From the NCBI GenBank assembly GCA_027014155.1, contig JALWEG010000066.1, positions 1 to 38,538 on the forward strand: a stretch of 38,538 nt of DNA. Reading direction: 5' to 3'. Positions 31,104-38,538 of the stretch are shown in pieces. Source of the stretch: Aquificaceae bacterium (GTDB lineage Bacteria > Aquificota > Aquificia > Aquificales > Aquificaceae). The notes under the pieces were generated by a model that was given only the letters and a program-made list of their open reading frames with translations, did no database searches and was not told where the DNA came from. The position numbers and the translations under genes were made by a program. Position 1 is the stretch's first letter. The number at the start of each line of letters is the position of its first letter.

Positions 31104-31669
31104 AAGCTTTTCTCCTCGTAATAAAAGTTGTTCTCACACGTGTCTAAGGTCGGAAGATTTGCGTCCTTCTCCGAAAGGATAGGATTATCCAGAGGCCACT
31201 CTATACCTATGGCCGGGTCGTTCCAGAGCACCCCCCTTTCCAGCTGAGGTGAGTATTCCTTGGTCACCTTGTAGAAAACCTCGCTTCCTTCCTCAAGGGC
31301 AACGAAGCCGTGGGCAAATCCGGGTGGAACCCAAAGGATACTGCCGCCGTCTTCCGATAGCTCAACCGCCACCCACTTACCGTACCAGGGGGAGCCTTTC
31401 CTTATATCCACCGCGACGTCCCAGACCCTTCCCCTTACACATCTGACGAGCTTACCCTGTTCCATAGGCTTGAGCTGATAGTGCAGGCCTCTGAGCACGC
31501 CCTTTCGGGAGCGAGAGTGGTTATCTTGAACAAACTCCGAACTTATACCTGCTCGGACGAAGTCCGACCTCTTGTAGGTCTCCATAAAAAAGCCCCTCTC
31601 GTCGTGAAAAGTCTTAGGCTTGATGAGAATCACGTCGGGTATCTCAAGCCTCTCAAAGCTAAAGGGCAT
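31100..31669 (-). CDS. rfbC: dTDP-4-dehydrorhamnose 3,5-epimerase
   Basis: A 189-residue cupin enzyme that epimerises C3 and C5 of dTDP-4-keto-6-deoxyglucose. Family motifs are KTFHDERGFFMETYKRSDF, QDNHSRSRKGVLRGLHYQ (the catalytic His is in LRGLHYQ), GRVWDVAVDIRKGSPWYGKW, LWVPPGFAHGF and VFYKVTKEYSP with the catalytic Tyr. ATG 31669 is preferred over TTG 31675 because AGGAGG lies 7 nt upstream. Part of the rfbA-rfbC-SDR-rfbD chain, overlapping the next gene by 4 nt. Confidence 0.96.
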   Translation of the reverse strand: MPFSFERLEIPDVILIKPKTFHDERGFFMETYKRSDFVRAGISSEFVQDNHSRSRKGVLRGLHYQLKPMEQGKLVRCVRGRVWDVAVDIRKGSPWYGKWVAVELSEDGGSILWVPPGFAHGFVALEEGSEVFYKVTKEYSPQLERGVLWNDPAIGIEWPLDNPILSEKDANLPTLDTCENNFYYEEKSL

Positions 31670-31671
31670 CT

Positions 31672-32553
31672 TCAAGCCTCCTCTCCGGCTATCTTAAGAA
31701 GGTAATCACCGTAATGGGTTTTCTTCAAGGGTTGAGCCAGTTTAATCAGCTCTTGCCTGCTTATCCAACCCTTATTGAAGGCTATCTCCTCAATACACCC
31801 AATCATCAGGCCGGTTTTCTTCTCTATGGTAGCAACAAACTCACCCGCTTCCAAAAAGCTATCGTGGGTGCCTGCATCAAACCATGCAAAGCCCCTTCCC
31901 AAGAGGTTAACTCTCAAACTGCCTTCTTTCAGGTAAGCTTCGTTAACGGAGGTTATCTCCATCTCACCTCTCTGAGAGGGTTTTACCTCTTTGGCGAACT
32001 TAAAAACCCTTTCGTCGTATATATACAGTCCCACGGCGGCGCAGTTGGACTTGGGCTTTTGCGGCTTCTCCTCTATGGATACCACCCTGCCTTGTCTGTC
32101 AAACTCTATAACGCCGAACCTTGATGGGTCGTTGACGAAGTAGCCGAACACACACCCGCCTCCCCCTTCCTCTATCCACTTTCTCGCTTCCCTCAGCTTT
32201 TCCGGAAGTCCGTGTCCGAAGAATACATTGTCGCCCAGAATCAAACATACCTTGTCTCCATCGGCGAACTCCTCCGCTCTGGCCAGGCCGTCCGCCAGAC
32301 CTTTCGGTTCGGGCTGATGTATGTAATCTATGCTTATACCGAGCGTAGAACCGTTTCCTAAGAGAGCCTTGAACTGTCCCTCGTCTTTGGGATTGACCAC
32401 AATCGCTATCTCCCTGATGTCCATAAGCATGAGGACCGAGAGTGGGTAGTAAATCATAGGTTTGTTATAGACCGGTAATAGGTGCTTGTTTATCACCCCT
32501 GTGGTGGGGTAAAGCCTCGTTCCACTCCCTCCTGCCAGCACTATTCCCTTCAT
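31672..32553 (-). CDS. rfbA: Glucose-1-phosphate thymidylyltransferase
   Basis: A 293-residue nucleotidyltransferase forming dTDP-glucose from dTTP and glucose-1-phosphate. The signature [36 protein letters not shown] is complete, with [38 protein letters not shown] and [19 protein letters not shown] following. It is the first gene of the minus-strand dTDP-sugar operon. A TATACA on the minus strand ends 6 nt before the ATG and overlaps the -10 of the divergent GT2 gene, so a leaderless or almost leaderless start is likely. No Shine-Dalgarno is apparent. Confidence 0.97.
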   Translation of the reverse strand: MKGIVLAGGSGTRLYPTTGVINKHLLPVYNKPMIYYPLSVLMLMDIREIAIVVNPKDEGQFKALLGNGSTLGISIDYIHQPEPKGLADGLARAEEFADGDKVCLILGDNVFFGHGLPEKLREARKWIEEGGGGCVFGYFVNDPSRFGVIEFDRQGRVVSIEEKPQKPKSNCAAVGLYIYDERVFKFAKEVKPSQRGEMEITSVNEAYLKEGSLRVNLLGRGFAWFDAGTHDSFLEAGEFVATIEKKTGLMIGCIEEIAFNKGWISRQELIKLAQPLKKTHYGDYLLKIAGEEA

Positions 32554-32559
32554 GGTATT

Positions 32560-32567
32560 TGTATAAT
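32560..32567. promoter_or_regulatory. Overlapping divergent -10 elements between rfbA and the GT2 gene
   Basis: The 20-nt gap contains TATAAT on the plus strand (32562-32567), 6 nt before the GT2 ATG, and TATACA on the minus strand (32565 to 32560), 6 nt before the rfbA ATG. The two hexamers overlap by 4 bp. -35 matches are weak on both sides. Confidence 0.5.
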
Positions 32568-32573
32568 TGTAAA

Positions 32574-33455
32574 ATGAGTGGTGGGTGTTTAATAGTTCTT
32601 ATTAATTATAAAAGTGCGGGTTATACGGTATCCTGTCTCAAAAGCCTTGAAAGGATTTCCTACAAAAACTTCGTCGTTTACTTGATAGACAACAACTCGG
32701 GAAAGGAGGATATAAAAGAGCTGAGTAGATACTTAGAAACGAGTCCTCTGAGGGTAGAGCTGGTGCTTAACTCCGAGAACGTGGGTTTCGCCAAGGCGGC
32801 CAATATGGGTATGAGGCACGCGATAAAGGAAGGCTTTGATTACGTGCTCCTACTCAATAACGACACTTTTGTAGAACCCGACTTTCTGGAAAAGTTGATA
32901 GAGACGGCCGAGTCTGAAGAGAGAGTAGGTATAGTCTCCGGAAAGGTTCTTTTCAGGGACGGGCGGAGGATATTCTCTTTGGGCGGGAGCATATCCTTTC
33001 TTAGGAACATAGGACATCTTCACTACTACAGGAGACCCGTGCACGAGGCCTCTCATATTGAGAGGGATTTTTACTGCACCTTCGTCAGCGGTTGCCTTAT
33101 GCTTATAAAGGTAGAACTCCTGAAGGACGTAGGACTTCTTGACGAGGACTTCTTTATGTATATTGAGGACGTTGATTTCTGCTACAGGGCACTGAAAAGA
33201 GACTGGAAGATAAAAGTCAATCCAAAGGCCGTAATTTACCATGCCGAGGGAGCCTCTTCCACTTCCGAGTTTGCCGCCTACTGGGCAAGCCTGAACAGGC
33301 TCAGGTTCTTGCATAAAAACTTTAAGGGGTTAGATAGAGCACTGAAGGTCTTCGCCTACATGCTCACAAGACCGCTTTACTACCTTAGGATAAGAGACTT
33401 GAAGGTAATCAAAGCCGACATTAAAGGGGCGGTTGATTTCTACAGGAGTGTGTAA
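32574..33455 (+). CDS. GT2-family glycosyltransferase, probably a rhamnosyltransferase
   Basis: A 293-residue GT-A inverting glycosyltransferase. The N-terminus [24 protein letters not shown] and YLIDNNSGK mark the nucleotide-binding half; [13 protein letters not shown] holds the metal-binding acidic motif. Further on, [41 protein letters not shown] is the WbbL/RfbN-type acceptor region. Next to dTDP-rhamnose genes, dTDP-L-rhamnose is the likely donor. ATG 32574 is chosen; TTG 32559 would sit before the -10 element. The gene is followed by murE after 7 nt. Confidence 0.9.
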   Translation: MSGGCLIVLINYKSAGYTVSCLKSLERISYKNFVVYLIDNNSGKEDIKELSRYLETSPLRVELVLNSENVGFAKAANMGMRHAIKEGFDYVLLLNNDTFVEPDFLEKLIETAESEERVGIVSGKVLFRDGRRIFSLGGSISFLRNIGHLHYYRRPVHEASHIERDFYCTFVSGCLMLIKVELLKDVGLLDEDFFMYIEDVDFCYRALKRDWKIKVNPKAVIYHAEGASSTSEFAAYWASLNRLRFLHKNFKGLDRALKVFAYMLTRPLYYLRIRDLKVIKADIKGAVDFYRSV

Positions 33456-33462
33456 GGTTCCT

Positions 33463-34887
33463 ATGCGGATACCCGAAGGGTTGAAAGAGCTTTTAAGAAG
33501 TGCACGGGGTTTGAGTTTCAACTCAAAAGAGGTTGAAGAGGGATACATCTTCTTTGCCATAAAGGGCAGCTCCTTGGACGGGCACGACTTTGTTGAAGAG
33601 GCGGTAAAGAGAGGTGCCTCCGCGGTGGTGGTAGAGAAGGAGGTGAACCTTCCGAAGGAAGTTCCCCTTTTCAGGGTTGAAGACACCAGAAAGGCCTTAG
33701 GCCTATGTGCAGATGAGTTCTTTAAATCCCCCTCGAAGGAGCTTAAGGTGGTTGGAATCACCGGAACCAACGGAAAGACTACAACCGCCTGCATACTGGA
33801 GGCGGTCATAAACTCCTCCAAAGGGAGAGTATGCGGCCTCGTAGGAACCCTTGAGTACAGGCTGGGAGATTCCGTATTGGGAAAGGGCAGAACTACACCC
33901 GACGCAATCACATGGCACAGAAGCCTTAGGTTGTTTTCGGACTACGGCGCCGGCTGGGTTGCAGCGGAAGTCTCTTCCCACGCCCTTGACCAGCACAGGG
34001 TCTTTGGCACACGTTTCCACGGAGCCATATTTACCAACCTGACCCAAGACCACTTGGATTATCACGCGGATATGGAAGACTACTTTGCGGCTAAGAAGAG
34101 GCTCTTTATCGATTACGAGAGTGAGATAAAGGTGGTGAACACCGACGACACTTACGGAGCACGGCTCGCACGGGAGCTGGGAAAGGAGGCTATAACCTAC
34201 GGCAAGAGAGGAAGCTTTAAGATAGTGGAATTTAACACCTCTTTGGAAGGCTCCCTCCTTGGGCTTGAATACGAGGGCAAGCTCTTGAGCTTTAAAACCT
34301 CCCTGGTAGGGGAGTTTCAGGCCTACAACTTAGCGGCGGCCATCGCCTATCTGCTGAGCGCGGGTTTTGACGAGTCGGATATAAAGAGAGGGATAGAAAA
34401 CTTGAAGGTTCCAGGTAGATTTGAGACCTACCGCAGGGGGGAAGTCGCCGTTGTTATAGATTACGCCCACACACCCGACGCCATGGAGAACGTCTTAAAA
34501 ACGGCCAAGAGACTCGCTCGCGGCAGGGTCATAGCGGTTTTCGGAGCGGGAGGAAACAGGGATAGGAGTAAAAGGGCGTTGATGGGCAGGACGGCGGAGT
34601 CTCTTGCAGACCTTATTATCATAACCTCGGATAACCCGAGATGGGAAAAGCCCGAGGAGATAGCCGAGGACATATTGGGTGGTATAAGGGACAGGAGCCG
34701 CGTTCTCATGGAATTGGACAGAAGTAAAGCCATAAAGGAGGCGGTAAGTAGAGCCACAAAGGGGGACATAGTCCTCATAATGGGCAAAGGACACGAGGAT
34801 TACCAGGAGATAAAGGGAATAAAATACCCTTTTAGCGACAGAGAGGTGGTTCTAAACATCTTGTCTGGAGGTAGAAATGCCCTGTGA
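33463..34887 (+). CDS. murE: UDP-N-acetylmuramoyl-tripeptide synthetase, meso-diaminopimelate-adding type
   Basis: A 474-residue cytoplasmic peptidoglycan ligase that adds the third residue to UDP-MurNAc-L-Ala-D-Glu. The ATP loop is VGITGTNGKTTTACILEAV; substrate motifs TTPDAITWHRSLRLF, EVSSHALDQHRV, TNLTQDHLDYH, PGRFETY and VIDYAHTPDAMENVL follow. DNPRWEKPEEI carries the DNPR signature that selects meso-diaminopimelate over lysine, so the organism should have Gram-negative-type peptidoglycan. ATG 33463 is 7 nt after the GT2 stop; the longer frame starting within the GT2 gene (33433) is less likely. Its end overlaps the next ATG by 11 nt. Confidence 0.96.
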   Translation: MRIPEGLKELLRSARGLSFNSKEVEEGYIFFAIKGSSLDGHDFVEEAVKRGASAVVVEKEVNLPKEVPLFRVEDTRKALGLCADEFFKSPSKELKVVGITGTNGKTTTACILEAVINSSKGRVCGLVGTLEYRLGDSVLGKGRTTPDAITWHRSLRLFSDYGAGWVAAEVSSHALDQHRVFGTRFHGAIFTNLTQDHLDYHADMEDYFAAKKRLFIDYESEIKVVNTDDTYGARLARELGKEAITYGKRGSFKIVEFNTSLEGSLLGLEYEGKLLSFKTSLVGEFQAYNLAAAIAYLLSAGFDESDIKRGIENLKVPGRFETYRRGEVAVVIDYAHTPDAMENVLKTAKRLARGRVIAVFGAGGNRDRSKRALMGRTAESLADLIIITSDNPRWEKPEEIAEDILGGIRDRSRVLMELDRSKAIKEAVSRATKGDIVLIMGKGHEDYQEIKGIKYPFSDREVVLNILSGGRNAL

Positions 34888-35140
34888 TTTTGAAAGCCTA
34901 TACTACGCCGTCAAGCAAGAGTTGTTGGACATATTCAAGGAATCGGAGAGACCCGTACCCCGGGTGAAGCTGAGGGACATGAAGTCCACGAGACTCTGTG
35001 GGATGGCGGACCTTGCCAAGGTAATGCTCTACCTTGAAGGGCTGGGTGTGGTTCACCTCGTCAACAAGGAGGAGCACTTCCAAAACTGGGAGGCGGACAT
35101 ACTGGCTCAAGTTCTTGACGTTTTGTTTGAGCAAATTTGA
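34877..35140 (+). CDS. Small conserved-looking protein of unknown function
   Basis: An 87-residue acidic, soluble protein starting at ATG 34877, 11 nt inside murE, with GGAGGT 7 nt upstream. The helical pattern (YYAVKQELLDIFKESERPVPRVKLRDMKS, MADLAKVMLYLEGLGVVHLVNKEEHF) resembles a small winged-helix fold, but no DNA-binding signature is clear. I do not recognise it. Coupling to murE implies co-expression only. Its stop lies 1 nt from the stop of convergent uvrA. Confidence 0.65.
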   Translation: MPCDFESLYYAVKQELLDIFKESERPVPRVKLRDMKSTRLCGMADLAKVMLYLEGLGVVHLVNKEEHFQNWEADILAQVLDVLFEQI

Positions 35141-35141
35141 A

Positions 35142-37931
35142 TTAAACACTAACTTTACTTTTGCTAAGGTATTTTTTCAGGAAATGGCCCGTATAGGACG
35201 AGGGTGTTTGTGCCACCTGCTCAGGGGTTCCCGCCACCACTACCCTGCCACCCTTATCTCCGCCTTCGGGGCCCAGGTCTATTATCCAGTCGGCACACTT
35301 TATAACGTCCAGGTTGTGCTCTATAACCACCACGGTGTTGCCCTTATCCACCAAGCGCTGAAGGACGGCTATGAGCTTCTTAACGTCGTCCATGTGGAGT
35401 CCCGTGGTAGGCTCGTCAAGCAGGTAGAGGGTTTTCCCCGTGTCCCTCTTGGAAAGCTCACGTGCCAGCTTTATCCTCTGAGCTTCTCCTCCAGAGAGGG
35501 TGGGAGCCGGCTGTCCTAACCTTATATATCCCAATCCCACGTCCTTTAGCAACTCAAGCTTTCTCTTCAGGGAGGGTATGTTCTCAAAGAACTCGTAGGC
35601 CTCGTCAACGGTCATATCCAGAACTTGCGATATGTTTTTGCCTTTGTATAGAACGTCAAGGGTTTCCCTGTTGTAGCGTGCTCCCTTACAGACGTCGCAG
35701 GTTATATACACGGGTGGAAGGAAGTGCATCTCAACCTTAATTACACCCTCTCCTTGACAGGCCTCGCACCTTCCACCCTTAACGTTGAAGGAGAATCTGC
35801 CGGGCTTGTATCCCCTCGCCTTTGCCTCCGGCGTAGAGGCGAACAGGTCTCTTATGATGTCAAAGAGCTTTGTGTAGGTGGCCGGGTTGCTTCTGGGCGT
35901 CCTGCCTATGGGGGACTGGTCTATGTTTATCACCTTATCTATGTGCTCCGTGCCCTCCATGGCTCTCAGGTTATCAAACTCCTCTAAGGAATCGTTTAGG
36001 TAAGCCTTCAGGTTCTTGTATAGCACCTCATAGACCAGGGTGGACTTTCCGCTTCCGGAAACGCCCGTTATGCATACCAGCAGTCCCAGAGGAATTTCCA
36101 CGTCTATACCCTTTAGGTTGTGCTCCTTTGCCCCCAAGAGCTTGAGGCTTTTGCCTTTCGGTGCCCTTCTCTGCGATGGCACCTCTATGGACATTCGTCC
36201 CGAAAGGTAGGCTCCGGTCAGGGAACCCTTACAGGTCTTTATATCCTCCAGACTCCCTGTGGCTACCACGTAGCCCCCGTTCTTGCCCGCTCCGGGACCC
36301 AGCTCCACTATGTAATCGGCCGATTCTATCGTTTCCGGGTCGTGCTCTACCACTATGACCGTGTTGCCTATGTCCCTCAGCTCTTTCAGTGTATTTATCA
36401 ACTTGTTGGTATCCCTGGGGTGCAGACCTATGGAGGGCTCATCAAGCACGTAAAGCACCCCTGTGAGCTTGGAACCCACTTGGGTGGCGAGCCTTATCCT
36501 CTGCATCTCACCTCCCGAGAGAGTGGTCGCGCTCCTTGATAGGGAGAGGTACTCAAGCCCTACGTCTCTCAAGAACCCCAACCTTTGGGAAATCTCTTTA
36601 AGAAGTCTTTCCCCTATTAAAAGCTCCTTTTCCGAGAGAAGTTCCGGCAGGGAGCTGAAGAACTCTATCGCAGCGTTTATGGGCATCTGAACCACTTCCC
36701 AGATGTTCTTGCCTCCGAGCTTGACCGCGAGAGCTTCGTTCCTCAGACGGGAGCCTCTGCACTCAGGACAGGCTCTCTCCCTTATGAACTCACCTATAAG
36801 CTCCTTTATCTTCTCAGACTCTTCTTCCATATACCTGCGCTCTAAATGTCTTAGAAGTCCCTCAAACTCAAAACCGTCCCCTACACCGGTGCCGTGCAGA
36901 AGGATTCTCTTAGCTCGCTCCGGTAGATTCAAGAAGCGGGTGTAGGGGTCTATACCCAGCTTCTTCAGGACGTTCCTTATGGGAAACTTCAGATAGGAGA
37001 AGTATCCCGAGTCTGTAATCCTGAAAGCCGACAGAGCGGGTTCGTTCTTGTCTATGAGAAGGTGCGGGTCTATCTCCCACCTGACCCCCAACCCCTTGCA
37101 TGCGGGACATGCTCCGTAAGGCGAATTAAAGGAAAACAGGCGGGGAGAGAGCTCCGGGATAGTAAAGCCGTGCTCCGGACACACCAGTCTCTCGCTAAAA
37201 AGCTCTTCCTCAAGTCTCTCGGCGTCTTCTATCTTTACAAGCCCTTTGGCAAGCTCCAAGGCTTTCTCAACAGCGGTAAGCAGCCTCGGTCTTTCCTCCT
37301 GTGTGAGGGTGAACCGGTCTATTACCACGTCTATGTCGTGCTTTTTGTTCTTCTCAAGGGGCGGCACCTCCACGACCCTCTTTATCTGGCCGTCCACCTT
37401 GACGCGGGTAAAGCCCATTCTGTCTATGTCCCTTATGAGGTTTCTAAACTCTCCCTTTTTACCCCTGACGACGGGTGCCAGAACCATAATCTTTTTGCCT
37501 TCATAAGCACTAAACACCTTCTCCAATATCTCGTGAGCGGACAGCCCCTCCAACACCCTGTCGCATACGGGACAGTAAGGCTTACCCACGTTTGCCCATA
37601 AAACTCTGAGGTAATCGTAGATTTCCGTAACGGTCCCCACGGTGGAACGGGGATTCTTAGAGGTGGTCTTCTGGTCTATGGCTATTGCGGGAGACAGTCC
37701 TTCAATGACATCCACGTCGGGTTTTTCCATCACGCCCAAGAACTGTCTCGCGTAAGAGGAGAGGGACTCTACGTATCTTCTCTGTCCATCGGCGTATATG
37801 GTATCAAAGGCCAGAGAGGACTTCCCGGAACCGGAAGGCCCCGTTATTACCACCAGCCTGTTCTTGGGAATCTCCAGGTCTATGTTTTTGAGGTTGTGCT
37901 GCCTTGCCCCCTTTATGACTATCCTATCCAT
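35142..37931 (-). CDS. uvrA: UvrABC excinuclease subunit A
   Basis: A 929-residue damage-recognition ATPase of nucleotide excision repair. It has two ABC modules. The first has Walker [21 protein letters not shown] and signature [14 protein letters not shown]; the second has [10 protein letters not shown] and [14 protein letters not shown]. The Cys pairs for zinc are [22 protein letters not shown] and the C-terminal CEACQGEG with CDVCKG. The UvrB-binding region and the DxPxxGLH motifs ([22 protein letters not shown]) are intact. Length is typical. On the minus strand TAAAAT (37949 to 37944) ends 12 nt before the ATG and could be its -10; no Shine-Dalgarno is visible. Confidence 0.98.
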   Translation of the reverse strand: MDRIVIKGARQHNLKNIDLEIPKNRLVVITGPSGSGKSSLAFDTIYADGQRRYVESLSSYARQFLGVMEKPDVDVIEGLSPAIAIDQKTTSKNPRSTVGTVTEIYDYLRVLWANVGKPYCPVCDRVLEGLSAHEILEKVFSAYEGKKIMVLAPVVRGKKGEFRNLIRDIDRMGFTRVKVDGQIKRVVEVPPLEKNKKHDIDVVIDRFTLTQEERPRLLTAVEKALELAKGLVKIEDAERLEEELFSERLVCPEHGFTIPELSPRLFSFNSPYGACPACKGLGVRWEIDPHLLIDKNEPALSAFRITDSGYFSYLKFPIRNVLKKLGIDPYTRFLNLPERAKRILLHGTGVGDGFEFEGLLRHLERRYMEEESEKIKELIGEFIRERACPECRGSRLRNEALAVKLGGKNIWEVVQMPINAAIEFFSSLPELLSEKELLIGERLLKEISQRLGFLRDVGLEYLSLSRSATTLSGGEMQRIRLATQVGSKLTGVLYVLDEPSIGLHPRDTNKLINTLKELRDIGNTVIVVEHDPETIESADYIVELGPGAGKNGGYVVATGSLEDIKTCKGSLTGAYLSGRMSIEVPSQRRAPKGKSLKLLGAKEHNLKGIDVEIPLGLLVCITGVSGSGKSTLVYEVLYKNLKAYLNDSLEEFDNLRAMEGTEHIDKVINIDQSPIGRTPRSNPATYTKLFDIIRDLFASTPEAKARGYKPGRFSFNVKGGRCEACQGEGVIKVEMHFLPPVYITCDVCKGARYNRETLDVLYKGKNISQVLDMTVDEAYEFFENIPSLKRKLELLKDVGLGYIRLGQPAPTLSGGEAQRIKLARELSKRDTGKTLYLLDEPTTGLHMDDVKKLIAVLQRLVDKGNTVVVIEHNLDVIKCADWIIDLGPEGGDKGGRVVVAGTPEQVAQTPSSYTGHFLKKYLSKSKVSV

Positions 37932-37943
37932 CGGAGCATTTTG

Positions 37944-37949
37944 ATTTTA
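37944..37949 (-). promoter_or_regulatory. Possible uvrA -10 element
   Basis: TAAAAT on the minus strand, 12 nt before the uvrA ATG, implying a leader of about 5 nt. No SOS (LexA) box is recognisable next to it. Motif-level call. Confidence 0.3.
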
Positions 37950-38137
37950 GCCTATTTTCAGGAAGTTGCAACCTCTCTAGTCCACGATAGCTGCTCTTTC
38001 TGCCAATTCCTTTTCCAAGAAAGCAATCCTTACGCAATCCACCTCAAGCAACTCCGAAAACTAAGACCGGTAAGTACTCCTGTAAGCAATTCCTCTCTTA
38101 GGAAGCTCCTTTTAAAGCCTTCTTCCAAGGTATTATT
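37950..38137. other. Intergenic stretch without a supportable gene
   Basis: This forms most of the 334-nt gap between uvrA and the ribbon-helix-helix gene. Neither strand has a convincing coding frame. A minus-strand frame open from 38060 to 37977 encodes a protein-like 27-residue string ending ELAERAAIVD but has no ATG, so it may be a decayed gene end. The rest of the gap (38138-38265) holds palindromes and a promoter, listed separately. Confidence 0.4.
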
Positions 38138-38163
38138 GTTAACATAATTTACATTATGTTAAC
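38138..38163. repeat. 26-nt perfect palindrome, 11-nt arms
   Basis: Arms GTTAACATAAT and ATTATGTTAAC surround a TTAC spacer with no mismatch. It lies about 67 nt upstream of the -35 of the ribbon-helix-helix gene. There is no T-tract, so an operator or paired binding sites is more likely than a terminator. Confidence 0.75.
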
Positions 38164-38173
38164 TAAAAATTTT

Positions 38174-38190
38174 GCACTACATTGTAGTGC
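38174..38190. repeat. 17-nt perfect palindrome, 8-nt arms
   Basis: GCACTACA and TGTAGTGC flank a single central T. It starts 11 nt after the preceding palindrome, about one DNA turn, and has a different sequence, suggesting a second regulator. Confidence 0.7.
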
Positions 38191-38201
38191 GATTCTCCGT
38201 C

Positions 38202-38220
38202 TGTTAATCTTTGGCTAACA
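38202..38220. repeat. Short dyad TGTTA-N9-TAACA
   Basis: Five-base arms 9 nt apart, reusing the TGTTA(A) half-site of the 26-nt palindrome. It ends 9 nt before the -35 of the ribbon-helix-helix gene. Short arms make chance possible. Confidence 0.35.
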
Positions 38221-38229
38221 ACATATTTA

Positions 38230-38258
38230 TTGACTTAGTAATACGAAAATTCTATAAT
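38230..38258 (+). promoter_or_regulatory. Promoter of the ribbon-helix-helix gene, TTGACT-17-TATAAT
   Basis: TTGACT (38230-38235), a 17-nt spacer and a perfect TATAAT (38253-38258). The ATG follows after only 7 nt (38266), so the predicted transcript starts at or beside the start codon. No Shine-Dalgarno is present. Confidence 0.8.
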
Positions 38259-38265
38259 GATAACC

Positions 38266-38538
38266 ATGAAAGAGACCGTATCCATACGCTTGGAGAAGCA
38301 TTTCATAGAGCAGATAGACAGGTTGGCACAGCAGGAGGGAACCTCAAGGACGGAAGTAATAAGGGAGGCCTTGAGGGTTTACTTCAAGACAAAGGAGTCC
38401 GCCGAAGATAGAAGCTTTGTTCCCTTTTCCGAATACAAAAAATTGACCGATGAGGTTATAAAAGGCAAGTACGAGATGGGACAGATGCGCGCCAAGGTGG
38501 AGGCTTTGGAAGAGGAGCGCAGCAAGCTGAGAGAGGAG
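38266..38538 (+). CDS. Ribbon-helix-helix (CopG-type) regulator, cut by window end
   Basis: At least 91 residues; the frame is open at the window end. Residues 1-45 form a ribbon-helix-helix DNA-binding domain: the strand KETVSIRLEKHF, helix EQIDRLAQQEG, then TSRTEVIREALRVYF, where TSRTEVIREAL is the classic second-helix turn. After a short link, residues 60-91 are highly charged (YEMGQMRAKVEALEEERSKLREE) and likely form a coiled coil, longer than in minimal antitoxins. RHH proteins bind short inverted repeats as dimers, and three dyads lie upstream, so autoregulation is plausible. Its partner, perhaps a toxin or another target, is outside the window. Confidence 0.85.
   Translation, partial: MKETVSIRLEKHFIEQIDRLAQQEGTSRTEVIREALRVYFKTKESAEDRSFVPFSEYKKLTDEVIKGKYEMGQMRAKVEALEEERSKLREE

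Noticed and set aside
37977-38060. Minus-strand 27-codon protein-like frame ending ELAERAAIVD
   Set aside because: It has no ATG, is bounded by an in-frame stop and shows no family match; at most a decayed gene end.
38138-38163. 26-nt palindrome as a transcription terminator
   Set aside because: The arms are AT-rich, there is no following T-tract, and no gene ends just upstream.

Overview
The window looks like a chromosomal segment of a thermophilic bacterium, most probably of the Aquificales (Aquifex/Hydrogenobacter/Thermocrinis type). The grounds are dense gene packing with many 1-50 nt overlaps, proteins rich in Glu, Lys and Arg, heavy use of ATA (Ile) and AGG/AGA (Arg) codons, a short MutL and an FtsY with a helical N-terminal extension. 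This placement is inferred from sequence character, not from a database search.

Layout. (1) 1-10217 (+): a surface-polysaccharide cluster. It holds a truncated GT4 glycosyltransferase, a multi-pass membrane protein, an AsnB-type amidotransferase, a second GT4, a GNAT acetyltransferase, two DegT-type aminotransferases, a PglC-like phosphoglycosyl transferase and a PglF-like membrane dehydratase. Together they suggest synthesis of an acylated amino-deoxy sugar that primes a glycan on undecaprenyl phosphate. The first 1.8 kb is visibly more AT-rich than the rest. (2) 10214-13397 (-): proS, an unannotated 26-codon membrane peptide and ftsY. (3) 13513-19003: an unknown acidic protein, ribF-thiE (-), tRNA-Ser, an LptF/LptG-like permease, tpiA (-) and mutL. 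(4) 19051-22898: purA, a small membrane protein, a PilP/GspC-like protein (-), a pseudopilin and a Wzt-like ABC ATPase. (5) 22867-25868: a minus-strand operon (eRF1-like protein, NYN nuclease, rdgB), then a monoheme cytochrome c. (6) 25870-28890: tRNA-Ala, tRNA-Lys and upp (-), then groES-groEL with a consensus promoter and a strong terminator. (7) 28902-29263: a structured non-coding stretch that resembles the right end and omega RNA of an IS200/IS605 (TnpB) element but has no transposase or TnpB gene. (8) 29266-33455: a minus-strand dTDP-rhamnose-type operon (rfbA, rfbC, an SDR, rfbD) divergent from a GT2 glycosyltransferase. (9) 33463-38538: murE, a small unknown protein, uvrA (-), then a palindrome-rich gap and a ribbon-helix-helix regulator cut by the window end.

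Two themes recur. Many genes have a -10-like hexamer only 6-9 nt before the start codon and no Shine-Dalgarno, which suggests leaderless or nearly leaderless mRNAs; several divergent pairs share an overlapping symmetric -10. Convergent genes commonly overlap at their 3' ends, leaving no room for intrinsic terminators. The most unusual items are the orphan omega-RNA-like element, the eRF1-like/NYN/RdgB operon, the 26-aa membrane peptide and the palindrome array before the ribbon-helix-helix gene.
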